Assembly (NCBI RefSeq): GCF_015710975.1
Contig: NZ_CP049783.1
Span: 3,076,001 to 3,140,000 of the forward strand
Source of the DNA: Paenibacillus polymyxa
GTDB lineage: Bacteria; Bacillota; Bacilli; Paenibacillales; Paenibacillaceae
Length of the DNA stretch: 64,000 nucleotides
Direction: 5' to 3'
The notes under the pieces are model-generated. The model saw only the letters and a program-made list of their open reading frames with translations, ran no database searches and was not told the DNA's origin. A program made the translations under genes and the position numbers. This document shows positions 53,590 through 62,252 of this stretch, piece by piece (the first letter of the stretch is position 1; each line of letters starts with the position of its first letter).

Positions 53590-54477
53590 TTATTTTTTAC
53601 CGCATAAGATGAGTAAATCTACGGTGACATACGGTAAATCTATTTCCTGCATTCGCTGCCAGTCTGCTTCCGTAGCTCCCCACGATAAGGGAGTCATATG
53701 GAGCAAAGGCTCCACAAGGTCGGCATTTAGCATAAAGCGATAGGTTACTCGTTCGGCGGATAGAAGATTAAAGCTATCTTTAAACCGGCTTAATATATTG
53801 TCATTTGAATAAGTTGGCTTTTTCTGTTCATACAAGCATCTCAATTCCTGAAGATAATATGGTTCGGGAATGACCTTTAGAATGCAGCCATCCTCCGAAA
53901 GAATCCTTTTAAATTCAGCATAATTGGAAGGGGATAAAATATTGAGTATACCGTCAAATTGTTGATTTGCAAATGGGCAATGAGCGAGATCAGCAACACA
54001 CCAGAGGGCATGAGGATATGCTTTGGCTGCGGCCACAATACCTTCTTTAGACAGGTCCATACCTACGCTTGTAAGCTCGGTGATTCCCTTCCAGGTAAGC
54101 TTATCCTGAATGTGGCTCGAAGGGGAACCTTCCCCGCAACCTGCATCCAGCAAGTACATATGTGATTTTTGATCGTACAGGGGTTTCATAAACTTCATCA
54201 TCGTGCAGCTTATGGCTTCATTTAAAGGATCAAAAAATCCGCTATTGCACATCATTCTTCTGGAGTTAAATAGTTGTTTATCATATTTGGTTTTATGGGA
54301 TCGGGCGGATAAATGTAAATACCCGTGTTTTGAAAGATCATAGCAATGCTGATTCGTACATAGGAAGCTTTTACCTTCCACTATACGCATGGGTTGAGAA
54401 CATACAGGACAACTAAAAAGATGTTGATGCTTCCTGATAAGGCTAGCCTTCATCTCGTGTTTATTCCATTTGGACAT
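53590..54477 (-). CDS. RlmA-type 23S rRNA (guanine-N1) methyltransferase
   Basis: A 295-residue SAM methyltransferase. The N-terminal zinc finger is CPVCSQPM with CTNQHCYDLSKHGYLHL, as in RlmA proteins; the SAM loop is LLDAGCGEGSPSSHI. RlmA-I acts at G745 and RlmA-II (TlrB, for tylosin resistance) at G748 in the peptide exit tunnel. Which guanine is modified is unknown here. ATG 54477 follows GAGGTG and is overlapped by a 36-codon leader ORF. The leader arrangement suggests antibiotic-inducible translation. Confidence 0.88.
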   Translation of the reverse strand: MSKWNKHEMKASLIRKHQHLFSCPVCSQPMRIVEGKSFLCTNQHCYDLSKHGYLHLSARSHKTKYDKQLFNSRRMMCNSGFFDPLNEAISCTMMKFMKPLYDQKSHMYLLDAGCGEGSPSSHIQDKLTWKGITELTSVGMDLSKEGIVAAAKAYPHALWCVADLAHCPFANQQFDGILNILSPSNYAEFKRILSEDGCILKVIPEPYYLQELRCLYEQKKPTYSNDNILSRFKDSFNLLSAERVTYRFMLNADLVEPLLHMTPLSWGATEADWQRMQEIDLPYVTVDLLILCGKK

Positions 54478-54571
54478 AGAAAAGCACCTCGTTCATTCGT
54501 ATTGGGTGAATGAAAAAAGGCACAGCCAAATAAACCCAACCCATTTTTTGAAAAAATGATTGAGTTTTCAT
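54461..54571 (-). CDS. Leader peptide 2 (36 aa) overlapping the methyltransferase start
   Basis: An ORF MKTQSFFQKMGWVYLAVPFF... ends 17 bases inside the methyltransferase gene. GAGGT lies seven bases before its ATG. The first codons form one arm of a hairpin AACTCAATCATTTTTT/AAAAAATGGGTTGGGTT. It may be translated to couple or block initiation of the methyltransferase. Confidence 0.55.
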   Translation of the reverse strand: MKTQSFFQKMGWVYLAVPFFIHPIRMNEVLFYVQME

Positions 54572-54586
54572 GAACTGTACCTCACA

Positions 54587-54616
54587 TTACCGTAAACGAA
54601 TGAACTGAATAATCAT
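54587..54616 (-). CDS. Leader peptide 1 (MIIQFIRLR), putative macrolide-stalling peptide
   Basis: A nine-codon ORF behind AGAGGAGTG encodes MIIQFIRLR and stops. The Arg-Leu-Arg end is the +X+ motif known from ErmDL (MRLR), which stalls macrolide-bound ribosomes when the last Arg is to be added. It lies upstream of leader peptide 2 in the same short transcript. Confidence 0.6.
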   Translation of the reverse strand: MIIQFIRLR

Positions 54617-54634
54617 GTTGTGCAGCACTCCTCT

Positions 54635-54667
54635 AAAAAAATAGAAAGGGCTTTCGCCCTCTCTATT
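54635..54667 (-). terminator. Terminator hairpin after dipeptidase gene, overlapping the next promoter
   Basis: On the reverse strand AATAGAGAGGGC-GAAA-GCCCTTTCTATT is followed by TTTTT. It ends dipeptidase transcription; because a promoter -10 (TACAAT, 54665-54670) borders it, the hairpin would also form the 5' end of the methyltransferase mRNA. Confidence 0.75.
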
Positions 54668-54693
54668 GTAACTTAGCCATTAGAAGTTGTCAT
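54665..54693 (-). promoter_or_regulatory. Promoter of the leader-methyltransferase transcript
   Basis: On the reverse strand ATGACA (54688-54693) and TACAAT (54665-54670) are 17 bases apart, each with one mismatch to consensus. The -35 lies just upstream of the dipeptidase stop region. Confidence 0.55.
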
Positions 54694-54697
54694 ATGC

Positions 54698-56053
54698 TTA
54701 CACAGATTTCAAAAACTCCACAATCGTCAGCAGACCCTTGTCGAAATTCTCCAAATTAAAATGTTCGTTTGGTGCATGCAGGTTTTCATCTGGCAAGCCG
54801 AAGCCCATCAATACAACTGGAGCACTCAGCACACGGGAGAAGGTTTCCACGATCGGAATGGAGCCTCCATCCTTGGTAAAGAGGGCACGTACACCGTATA
54901 CCTTCTCAAAGGCATCCGCTGCTGCTTGTAAGAACGCATGTGACGGGTCGATGTTAAAGGCGTTCGCTTTCTCACCTTGTTGAATATCCAGGGTAGCTCC
55001 TGCTTGAACGTGTGCGCGTAAATGGCGCTCGATTTTGTCCAGAATATCTTGCGGATTCTGATTAGCTACCAAGCGGCAAGTGATCTTAGCGTGAGCTTCC
55101 TTCGGAATGACCGTTTTCGTACCTTCACCCTGGAAGCCGCCATATACGCCGTTCAGCTCCAGTGTAGGACGAGCCCCAACACGCTCGACGAAGCTAAACC
55201 CTTCTTCGCCATAGAGCGAATCAAGTGCAAGATCTTGTTGCAGCTTGCTCTCATTGAAGCCTTGCTTCGCAAATTCTTCTCTCATCTCTGCCGATAATGG
55301 AGCAACATCGTTGTAAAATCCTTCGACGCTAACGCGGCCTTTGTCATCATGCAGGGTTGCCAACAGGGACACCAAAGCATGCAGGGCATTCGGCACGCCG
55401 CCACCGAAGGAGCCGGAATGAAGATCCGTGTTCGCCGTGTGAATGGCGACTTCCAGTGAGCACAGTCCGCGCAAACCTGTGCAAATCGCAGGCTTCCCTT
55501 TTTCGATCAGAGAGGTGTCAGACACCAGTACAGCATCAGCTGCTAGGCGTTCAGCGCCGGTGTGCAAAAACTCAAGCAGGTTCGGACTGGACACTTCTTC
55601 CTCGCCTTCAATGCAAAACTTGATGTTCAGCGGCAATTTGCCTTCCTGCTTCAAAATGGCCTCAACCGCCTTAATGTGCAAGAAAACTTGCCCCTTATCG
55701 TCTGTCGCTCCGCGCGCATACAATTTTCCATCGCGAATGGATGGCTCAAACGGTGGCGTTTCCCACAGGTGAAGCGGGTCCACAGGTTGCACATCATAGT
55801 GTCCATACACAAGGATGGTTGGTTTGCCAGGTGCATGCAAATGGTCTGCGTACACTAACGGATGGCCTTTGGTTGGAATAATTTCAACGTTTTCCAAGCC
55901 TGCAGCAGTCAGTTTGGCCGCCAGCCATTCGGCTGCTTGATTAATGTCTTTTTTGTGCTCCGATAATGCGGAGATACTCGGAATGGACAGCCATTCCTGT
56001 AGTTCGCCCAGTTGTTGTTCTCTGGCTTTTTCAAAATATTCAGTATAACTCAT
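54698..56053 (-). CDS. M20 family dipeptidase
   Basis: A 451-residue zinc peptidase of the M20 (CNDP-like) type. Metal and catalytic residues are visible: YGHYDVQPVDP (His, Asp), GATDDKGQ (bridging Asp), IEGEEEVSS (general-base Glu) and HAPNEHF (His). The insert domain for dimerisation is between. It hydrolyses small peptides in the cytosol. ATG 56053 has AAAAGGAGG upstream. Confidence 0.92.
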   Translation of the reverse strand: MSYTEYFEKAREQQLGELQEWLSIPSISALSEHKKDINQAAEWLAAKLTAAGLENVEIIPTKGHPLVYADHLHAPGKPTILVYGHYDVQPVDPLHLWETPPFEPSIRDGKLYARGATDDKGQVFLHIKAVEAILKQEGKLPLNIKFCIEGEEEVSSPNLLEFLHTGAERLAADAVLVSDTSLIEKGKPAICTGLRGLCSLEVAIHTANTDLHSGSFGGGVPNALHALVSLLATLHDDKGRVSVEGFYNDVAPLSAEMREEFAKQGFNESKLQQDLALDSLYGEEGFSFVERVGARPTLELNGVYGGFQGEGTKTVIPKEAHAKITCRLVANQNPQDILDKIERHLRAHVQAGATLDIQQGEKANAFNIDPSHAFLQAAADAFEKVYGVRALFTKDGGSIPIVETFSRVLSAPVVLMGFGLPDENLHAPNEHFNLENFDKGLLTIVEFLKSV

Positions 56054-56170
56054 AAACTATGTATCCTCCTTTTAAATGTAAATCGTGTTTATATTGCGCT
56101 ATCCTCCGAACCGAGGTTGTGGACGATATGTCTAGTTTACTACGTTTTATGCTGAACGAAAAATAGGGAG

Positions 56171-56217
56171 AAAAAAAAACGATTCTGCCCGGGTCTGTAC
56201 AGACCTGAGTAGAATCG
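56171..56217 (-). terminator. Rho-independent terminator of yjfB-like gene
   Basis: On the reverse strand CGATTCT...AGAATCG arms with inner GGTCTG/CAGACC and a TACA-type loop are followed by eight T. Confidence 0.85.
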
Positions 56218-56241
56218 CCTTTCATCATGAATAGGATGTAC

Positions 56242-56418
56242 TTATGCTCGGATGTCCAGATGACCCCCAAGATGCGGTTGTACGCTTTTTTCCATCATCT
56301 GTACCAAAGCCTGTCCTTGTTCACTGGCCTGATCCTTAGCCATACCCAATACCTTCACACTTACGGCTTGAGCCAAGCTGGCCTGACTCATACCTGTGGA
56401 TAATGCTGCGATATCCAT
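56242..56418 (-). CDS. YjfB family small protein (putative motility protein)
   Basis: A 58-residue protein starts at ATG 56418 behind AAGGAGG: MDIAALSTGMSQASLAQAVS ... then VLGMAKDQASEQGQALVQMM. This is the YjfB family, which follows motility control in Bacillus. It lies directly after the chemoreceptor gene on the same strand and has its own CCGATAA box at 56460-56467, so sigma-D expression is likely. Confidence 0.85.
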   Translation of the reverse strand: MDIAALSTGMSQASLAQAVSVKVLGMAKDQASEQGQALVQMMEKSVQPHLGGHLDIRA

Positions 56419-56459
56419 GTTCCATCCTCCTTCATTTTGAAAATTCGCTTTCTCTGTAT

Positions 56460-56487
56460 TTATCGGTAGGAATGGTTATTTTGTTTC
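56460..56487 (-). promoter_or_regulatory. Candidate sigma-D promoter of yjfB-like gene
   Basis: On the reverse strand GAAA (56484-56487) and ACCGATAA (56460-56467) are 16 bases apart; consensus is TAAA-N15-GCCGATAA. Confidence 0.55.
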
Positions 56488-58455
56488 ATCCAATTGGAAT
56501 TGTGTCAGTAAATCTTGAAGCTGCTCTGCCAGACGGGTCAAATCTGCGGCAGACGAACCGATCTCTTCCATGGAGGCGAGCTGTTCCTCTGCGGCTGCGG
56601 ACACGGTCTCTGTATGAGATGCTGCTTCTTCAGCGATGCGTGTAATTTCCTCCATGCTGCTAACGACTGCATTCGTTCCATTGGCAACTCCCGCGGTAGA
56701 AGCGGCCACGTTATCGAGCTGCTTCGCTGATTTGGCTACTGCTCTACGGATGCGCGAGAAGGAGCGACCGGATAGATCAATGGAATTGATACCTTCCGTT
56801 ACGCGTTCCTTGGCAGATTCCATAGCGACCAGGGCTTCAGATACACCGCTCTGTATCCCTTGAATCTGTTCACGAATTTGCTGTGCGGAATAAGCTGAGT
56901 TTTCAGCCAGCTTGCGGACCTCTGTTGCTACGACAGCAAAACCTTTGCCATGCTCCCCAGCTCGCGCTGCTTCAATAGAAGCGTTCAGTGCGAGCAGATT
57001 AGTCTGGCTAGCAATTTCCGTAATGACGGTGACAATCGTCCCGATTCGTCCGGAACGGTCACTCAAAGCGCTGACAATCGTATCGAGCTCTTCCACGGTA
57101 GTGCGAATTCCATCGATGGAGATGACACTATTGCCGATATGCTCACTGCCTGCATCCGACGCCTGAATAGCTTGTGCGGAATAAGTGGTCATTTCTGCCA
57201 TGGTGTCGGTCATAGCTGTAATGTCAGCAGACATGCCGCTAACTCGTTTCTGATTATCTTTAGCACTGTCTACCTGACGTTCGCTGCCGGCAGCCACATC
57301 TTGAATGGCTATGGTCACATGCTCGATGGCACGGGTCGTTTGTTCTGCACCTGCGGCAAGCTCTTGCGAGGATGCTGACAAATTACCTGTCATTGCTTGA
57401 ATTTCTCTAATCATGTTACGTAGGTTATCCACCATTTGTTGGAAATATCTTGATAACTCGCCAATTTCATCTGTGCTGTTCGTAGCCACGTTAATCGATA
57501 GATTACCTTGGCTGATAGCATCCATAGAATTACGCAATCTATGGATGGGTTTAAGGATACTGTTGATCAGCCACATTGCGAGCACACCAATGATGATGGC
57601 TGCAATAACCAACACTACGATTGTCGTGAGAAGAATAGGTTGGGCGGAGGCACGGGTTTCTGATTTGTCCATCGTTCCGGCAATTTTCCAGCCTGTCAAC
57701 TCATTGGTTTTGAAAATCAGATGTTTAGCTACACCAGCGGCATTGTAATCGAAGCTACCCTCCTTGGAGTCAAACAATTGAGGCGTTTTTTCTCCCATTT
57801 CGGTACTCCCGCTGACTTCTGTCGGGTGAGTAACGATACGTTTGGTACTATCAAATATCACAATATAGCCATTTTGTCCGATTCTTAGCTTTGTGATTTC
57901 TTTTAAATTATTCAAATTCAGAGAAAGACCGAGAACACCGCTGTTGTCGGGAAGTGTACGTGAAATATACACAACGGGGACCTTGGCCGTATTGAGCCCG
58001 ACAGGGCTGATTACGGTTTGACCGGGTTTCTCCATGGCCTGTTTATACCACGGACGCTCCCGTGGATCGTTTGTGGAGCCTACGGCTTTGCCGATAATGA
58101 GTTTACCTTCGGGAGTGCCTACAAACATATCAACAACTTCCGCATGCATTTTCAAATACACTTGTAATCTTTTTAGAATGGCATCATCTGCTTCAGCACT
58201 GTTATCACTAGCTGTCAATGTTGTGGAGTAATATTCGAGATCGGCGAGTTTGGCTTGAATCGTTTGAGTAACTGCGCGATCAGATGCAGTAACGCTAGAT
58301 GTCGCACTGTCCTGTAATTGGCGATCTGTCTGGTTATATGCTGCCTGATAAGAGAAAGAGCCCACAATGATACTAGGAACAAGCATGACCAGCAGGAATG
58401 CCGCTGTCAATTTCTTGCGTAGTGTTAATGTTTTCAGTCGTTTCAGTTGTTTCAT
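56476..58455 (-). CDS. Methyl-accepting chemotaxis protein with Cache domain
   Basis: A 659-residue chemoreceptor. An N-terminal span near residues 15-37 and a second near 280-305 bracket an outside double-Cache sensor ([31 protein letters not shown]). HAMP follows ([17 protein letters not shown]) and then the signalling hairpin with [25 protein letters not shown] 58455 is the better start than TTG 58458. Small ligands such as amino or organic acids are typical for this sensor. Confidence 0.95.
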   Translation of the reverse strand: MKQLKRLKTLTLRKKLTAAFLLVMLVPSIIVGSFSYQAAYNQTDRQLQDSATSSVTASDRAVTQTIQAKLADLEYYSTTLTASDNSAEADDAILKRLQVYLKMHAEVVDMFVGTPEGKLIIGKAVGSTNDPRERPWYKQAMEKPGQTVISPVGLNTAKVPVVYISRTLPDNSGVLGLSLNLNNLKEITKLRIGQNGYIVIFDSTKRIVTHPTEVSGSTEMGEKTPQLFDSKEGSFDYNAAGVAKHLIFKTNELTGWKIAGTMDKSETRASAQPILLTTIVVLVIAAIIIGVLAMWLINSILKPIHRLRNSMDAISQGNLSINVATNSTDEIGELSRYFQQMVDNLRNMIREIQAMTGNLSASSQELAAGAEQTTRAIEHVTIAIQDVAAGSERQVDSAKDNQKRVSGMSADITAMTDTMAEMTTYSAQAIQASDAGSEHIGNSVISIDGIRTTVEELDTIVSALSDRSGRIGTIVTVITEIASQTNLLALNASIEAARAGEHGKGFAVVATEVRKLAENSAYSAQQIREQIQGIQSGVSEALVAMESAKERVTEGINSIDLSGRSFSRIRRAVAKSAKQLDNVAASTAGVANGTNAVVSSMEEITRIAEEAASHTETVSAAAEEQLASMEEIGSSAADLTRLAEQLQDLLTQFQLDETK

Positions 58456-58511
58456 CAAACCCCTGCTTTCTATCTATATATTCATTCTAAAGCTTATACC
58501 ATATGTATTTA

Positions 58512-58537
58512 CTATCGGTTTTTTCGAGCTGAATTGA
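58512..58537 (-). promoter_or_regulatory. Candidate sigma-D promoter of the chemoreceptor gene
   Basis: On the reverse strand TCAA (58534-58537) and ACCGATAG (58512-58519) are 14 bases apart. Confidence 0.5.
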
Positions 58538-58562
58538 TAGATTTATTACTAATTTGTCCAAT

Positions 58563-58589
58563 ACGCCAAAGAATTGCTTGCATAGCATG
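58563..58589 (+). promoter_or_regulatory. Candidate sigma-K promoter
   Basis: AC at 58563-58564 and CATAGCATG at 58581-58589 with 16-base spacing resemble the gerE promoter (CATAAAATG). The ATG of the next gene is 30 bases further. Confidence 0.5.
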
Positions 58590-58618
58590 GAGTATCATGC
58601 AACTTGGAGGGATAAGGT

Positions 58619-59035
58619 ATGGGTTTTTTTCTGGATATGAGAAGCTCCACCAGTTCATCAAAAACAGGGGAGGGTCCCGATATTCAATTGGGTCCAGTAC
58701 CAGAGCGATTCGGTATGATTACGCTGCGAACCTTTCTTGTGCCGAGTCCGATTGTGACTTTTAGTGGTTCGATTGGCTTGATCGGTGAGCTTGGTGATAC
58801 GTATACGGTGGAAATCGTACGTGGAGCCGACTATGATCCGAACGAGGTAGTCTACCGCGCCGAGGGGGTATTAGGCGTGACAGGATCTAATGAAACGCAA
58901 GCTTTTAATGCACAGGATCTGTCCGCTCCCTGGGCCATACAAACGGTATATTCTTCTTATATTTCCGGTGTTTCGACTACTGTCCGCAATGGTCCGGAAG
59001 TATTCACGGGTATCGCTTCAACTCCGTTTTTGTAA
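58619..59035 (+). CDS. Hypothetical protein, 138 aa, possible spore surface protein
   Basis: ATG 58619 follows TGGAGGG. The 138-residue protein has a polar, Ser-rich N-terminus (MRSSTSSSKTGEG) then a beta-rich domain (GMITLRTFLVPSPIVTFSGSIGL, TYTVEIVRGADY, WAIQTVYSSYISG). No signal peptide. The candidate sigma-K promoter and lack of export signal point to a mother-cell protein assembled on the spore. The family is not recognised. Confidence 0.75.
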   Translation: MGFFLDMRSSTSSSKTGEGPDIQLGPVPERFGMITLRTFLVPSPIVTFSGSIGLIGELGDTYTVEIVRGADYDPNEVVYRAEGVLGVTGSNETQAFNAQDLSAPWAIQTVYSSYISGVSTTVRNGPEVFTGIASTPFL

Positions 59036-59121
59036 AATATATCAGACAAGTATTCTCCGGTTCAGAGCTCGCTGCCTGTTCATGGTTTTCCTATGATTAG
59101 GCAGCTGCGCTTTAAGCCTAG

Positions 59122-59164
59122 CAGCCACAGCCTGGGGTAGACATTTGCCGCAGGCTTGTGGCTG
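59122..59164. other. Intergenic hairpin
   Basis: CAGCCACAGCCTG (59122-59134) pairs with CAGGCTTGTGGCTG (59151-59164). No clear T run follows, so termination is only possible. Confidence 0.45.
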
Positions 59165-59258
59165 TCTGTACTCCTTACAACACCGAGAACATAAATGATA
59201 TGGTTGTTGTGATTACTTCATGGTGTGTACAACAGAGTTGATTTGCTTTTACGGGCTG

Positions 59259-60386
59259 CTAATTCTTTAAAATTTCTTGCAAATACTGAGTCAACTCGTC
59301 TGCCGCTTTGGTATGGGCGAGGAGTCCGGGATGGCTGCGAGATCCTATCGTTTCTTCTGTCGTGTTGGGCAGTTGGAATACGGACACACTGCGATCCCTC
59401 GTTTTTTTCTTGTACGCATCGACCGCCCGATAGATCGCTGACATCATCGGAGTACCAAGCATCCCATAGGCCCATACAATATGGGCAGTAGGATTGCAAT
59501 TCCGAAGCTTGACAAGAAAGCGTTCGGTAGCGTTTTCAAAAGCTTGTACGTCTTCTTCATTAAATGTGCCATCCTCATTCAAACGTTGCTTATACACTTT
59601 CCCACTTACTGGGTCTGTCCATGCTGGAGAATAAAAGGCTCCACCGTCATTAGTCCCTAAGTTCACTACGACCACGTCCGGTTGCCAAGAGGTAAAATCA
59701 TGATCGGCAAATGCTCCTAATGCTTCATTTCTCTCTCCGATGAGCACACCGCATATTTGCTCATAATATGCCGGTATGTTCCCATGTGGATTGTTATCCC
59801 AGCTTGTTAGCACACCCCATCCGCTTTGTGAGAATACTCGGTAATCCGCATTCAGTGCCTCGGCTGTTATGGCTGTATAATTGCGTAGAGCCGTGAACAG
59901 CATAGGAACCCAGTCGGTCTCCTCCTTCGCTCCAATCGTTCCTTCTCCCGAAGTAATGCTGTCCCCGACAAACTCTACTTTGAGGGGCTTATTAGGGACC
60001 GGCAGCAATTCTCCGTCAACCTTTAGGGCATGAATTTGCAACAAGCAGCGCGGGTCCGAGCTCATAGGCTGGGCATCCTTGACGAGACGGACATTTTTGA
60101 CCGTGTCAGAGTTCAATCCTCTCAAAAGACAGATCCAATGCCGACCAGCGGTCACCATCAGACGACTCATCGGGACACCATTGATGACAATACTGATCCA
60201 GGGCTCATACACCTGATAATCGGCTTCTATTTCAATCCATAGCTCTGAGCCTTTCATATTTAATTCAATGCCGCTGCCTGTCCAAAATAGAGTAAGAGGT
60301 GTAAGTGTTGGCGTAGTTCGGCCATGAACCTTTACATGCTTTGCTTTTGCAAGTGGAAATGTCTTCAATCTCTTGTTATGCGACAT
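59259..60386 (-). CDS. SGNH/GDSL hydrolase, CE2-like esterase
   Basis: ATG 60386 is nine bases after AGGAGG; the codon at 60404 is upstream of that site. The 375-residue protein has an N-terminal jelly-roll part and an SGNH domain with the nucleophile Ser in EFVGDSITSGEG, VVNLGTNDGGAFY (Asn) and SRSHPGLLAHTKAADEL (His). This is the CE2 carbohydrate-esterase layout, so removal of acetyl groups from polysaccharide is likely. No signal peptide is visible, which is unusual for CE2. Confidence 0.87.
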   Translation of the reverse strand: MSHNKRLKTFPLAKAKHVKVHGRTTPTLTPLTLFWTGSGIELNMKGSELWIEIEADYQVYEPWISIVINGVPMSRLMVTAGRHWICLLRGLNSDTVKNVRLVKDAQPMSSDPRCLLQIHALKVDGELLPVPNKPLKVEFVGDSITSGEGTIGAKEETDWVPMLFTALRNYTAITAEALNADYRVFSQSGWGVLTSWDNNPHGNIPAYYEQICGVLIGERNEALGAFADHDFTSWQPDVVVVNLGTNDGGAFYSPAWTDPVSGKVYKQRLNEDGTFNEEDVQAFENATERFLVKLRNCNPTAHIVWAYGMLGTPMMSAIYRAVDAYKKKTRDRSVSVFQLPNTTEETIGSRSHPGLLAHTKAADELTQYLQEILKN

Positions 60387-60501
60387 ATTCAACATCCTCC
60401 TCATAATCTCGAATGAATGCTAGTTTCTGTAATATTGTAAAAGAAGTGACAGGTAATCTCAAATCTATTTTTAAGTAAGTTTAGAACAGCAATGGATAGC
60501 A

Positions 60502-60541
60502 AAAAGCACCAGCAGGTTTCATTTTGCTGATGCTTTTTTTG
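60502..60541. terminator. Terminator between convergent or sequential reverse genes
   Basis: AAAAAGCA-CAGCA pairs with TGCTG-TGCTTTTTT. It should end transcription of the 60597-61310 gene on the reverse strand. Confidence 0.8.
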
Positions 60542-60596
60542 ATATACGGAGCCCCAATAACGAAGTTGATTCTTTTCAGACTATTACCTTTATTCT

Positions 60597-61310
60597 TTAA
60601 TTCGCTTTGCCGAACATGACAATGTTAACCGCTTTGCCGAAGTCTATACCTACTTTGCCAGTTAATTCTGCTGTTTTTTGCGCCAACACCACTGCATTGA
60701 CACCACAAGAGAATAGCGCAATATCAAAGTCATCTTTGTGGGTTGCGATCCATTCGAGTGTTTCTGGCATCTGTTCATATTGATGGAATGCGAGCGTGTG
60801 CGCGATATGCAGCCCATATGGCTCGGCTTCAAGAACAGGCTTTACTTCAGCAGCTGTCCGGGTGACCAGCAGAATGCGTCGATTTTTCAGCAAGTTCCAG
60901 AATGCGGGTGTCTCTGCCAAATATCGATTCAGGCAGGCATGGCAAGTCAGCGCAGGGGAAAGAGCATAGTGAGCAAAGACCTGATCGGTCAGCTCCCGCT
61001 TCATATAGGATGGTGCCTTAATAGACTCGTCATCATATGGCAAAATGCCTGCGACGCTGGCTTTGTTCACTGCCTCTGCCACTGCGTCTCGTAGTTCCGT
61101 ATTGGGCAGAAATAGTCCCTTTTGGCCGAGATTGGCTTTGACCGCCCAGCGTTCCTGTAACACCTTTTCCATCGGCCAGACGGTGTCTTGAGCCAATACC
61201 AAATTTTCGCCATCTCCAATACGTATGAGTGAGAAGGGATGGTGCTGATCGAGTGCCAGCTTCAAACGTTTCAATACCTCGTCAATCTCCAGATACTTTG
61301 GATCCGTCAT
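60597..61310 (-). CDS. GT-D fold glycosyltransferase-like protein
   Basis: A 237-residue protein with the motif FSLIRIGDGENLVL, the R-x-GDGE signature of GT-D (DUF1792-related) transferases, in which Asp and Glu bind the metal-nucleotide. ATG 61310 follows GGGAGG. It is divergent from another glycosyltransferase at 61526. GT-D enzymes are known from glycosylation of serine-rich repeat adhesins; the substrate here is unknown. Confidence 0.8.
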   Translation of the reverse strand: MTDPKYLEIDEVLKRLKLALDQHHPFSLIRIGDGENLVLAQDTVWPMEKVLQERWAVKANLGQKGLFLPNTELRDAVAEAVNKASVAGILPYDDESIKAPSYMKRELTDQVFAHYALSPALTCHACLNRYLAETPAFWNLLKNRRILLVTRTAAEVKPVLEAEPYGLHIAHTLAFHQYEQMPETLEWIATHKDDFDIALFSCGVNAVVLAQKTAELTGKVGIDFGKAVNIVMFGKAN

Positions 61311-61525
61311 ATCCTGTTTCCTCCCTGTCAGTCCTGCTTGTTCAACTTTTCAAATAGAGCAAAAAACTTCGTATTCTATCATATGTCGAAAGTTAAAAGG
61401 TTTTTGTATGAACGGCTATTCTTTTTCGATTCTACCTATTTTTGCGAGAGTTGTTGCATCTGTACGTGCCGTTTCAGGAGCGTCTTCATAACTTGAGAGA
61501 AGACGGATGAAAGGGAGGAAGATCA

Positions 61526-62233
61526 ATGAAGCGCAAGATTGTGATTGAAATTAATTTTAATAACTATGGGATGAATCCCAACCGCCTGACACGTGAGTGG
61601 ATCAGCGAGCGACTGGATATATTCAGAACCTTTACGCTGCGTAGTCTGCTCAATCAGACAAATACGGATTTTTTATCTGTCGTCAAGCTGGCGGGTGGAT
61701 GCAGCGACATTGTGGAAGAGGAACTGGCCCAACGGGAGCCCATTCCTGAGCACATCCGTTTTGGTACGAGCATCGAAAGTAAACGTCGTATCAATGCGTA
61801 CATCGAAGGAGCGGACGAACTGCTTATTGCTCGAATAGATTCCGACGATTTGTATCACCAATCCTTTGTACAACAGTTGCATGATTACAAGTTTCAACCG
61901 GATACGGTTGCGCTGGTAAATCAAATGGGTTACTTGTGGGATGCGGTTGAGGGGCAGATGGCACCTGTGTTTCACCACTCGCCTTCCTTTTATGTGTTCC
62001 GCTATCAAGTAGAGGAATTTCTGAATGATTACCGTGTCGTTATTCCTGGGAAAGGCACACACGGATATGTAACGGAGCTGCCGCATGAGGTGATTCCGCT
62101 TCGCAACTATGTGAATGTCATTCATGCCGCCAATACATCGGTGAAAAAGGTGCCGGCAAAGGATCGACTCTCAGAAAATGAAATGAACGCGGTGCTGGCT
62201 GAATTTTTGGGCACAGGCATTGCCAATTCGTAA
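61526..62233 (+). CDS. Glycosyltransferase (rhamnosyltransferase-like)
   Basis: The 235-residue protein starts at ATG 61526 behind GGGAGG. It has a GT-A-like core with LLIARIDSDDLYHQSFV, the DxD-type motif, and an N-terminal RLTREWISERLDIFRTFTLRSLLNQTN as in putative rhamnosyltransferase families. Next genes make nucleotide sugars, so they probably act together on a surface polysaccharide. Confidence 0.78.
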   Translation: MKRKIVIEINFNNYGMNPNRLTREWISERLDIFRTFTLRSLLNQTNTDFLSVVKLAGGCSDIVEEELAQREPIPEHIRFGTSIESKRRINAYIEGADELLIARIDSDDLYHQSFVQQLHDYKFQPDTVALVNQMGYLWDAVEGQMAPVFHHSPSFYVFRYQVEEFLNDYRVVIPGKGTHGYVTELPHEVIPLRNYVNVIHAANTSVKKVPAKDRLSENEMNAVLAEFLGTGIANS

Positions 62234-62252
62234 CCGTCAGGAGGAGATTATA

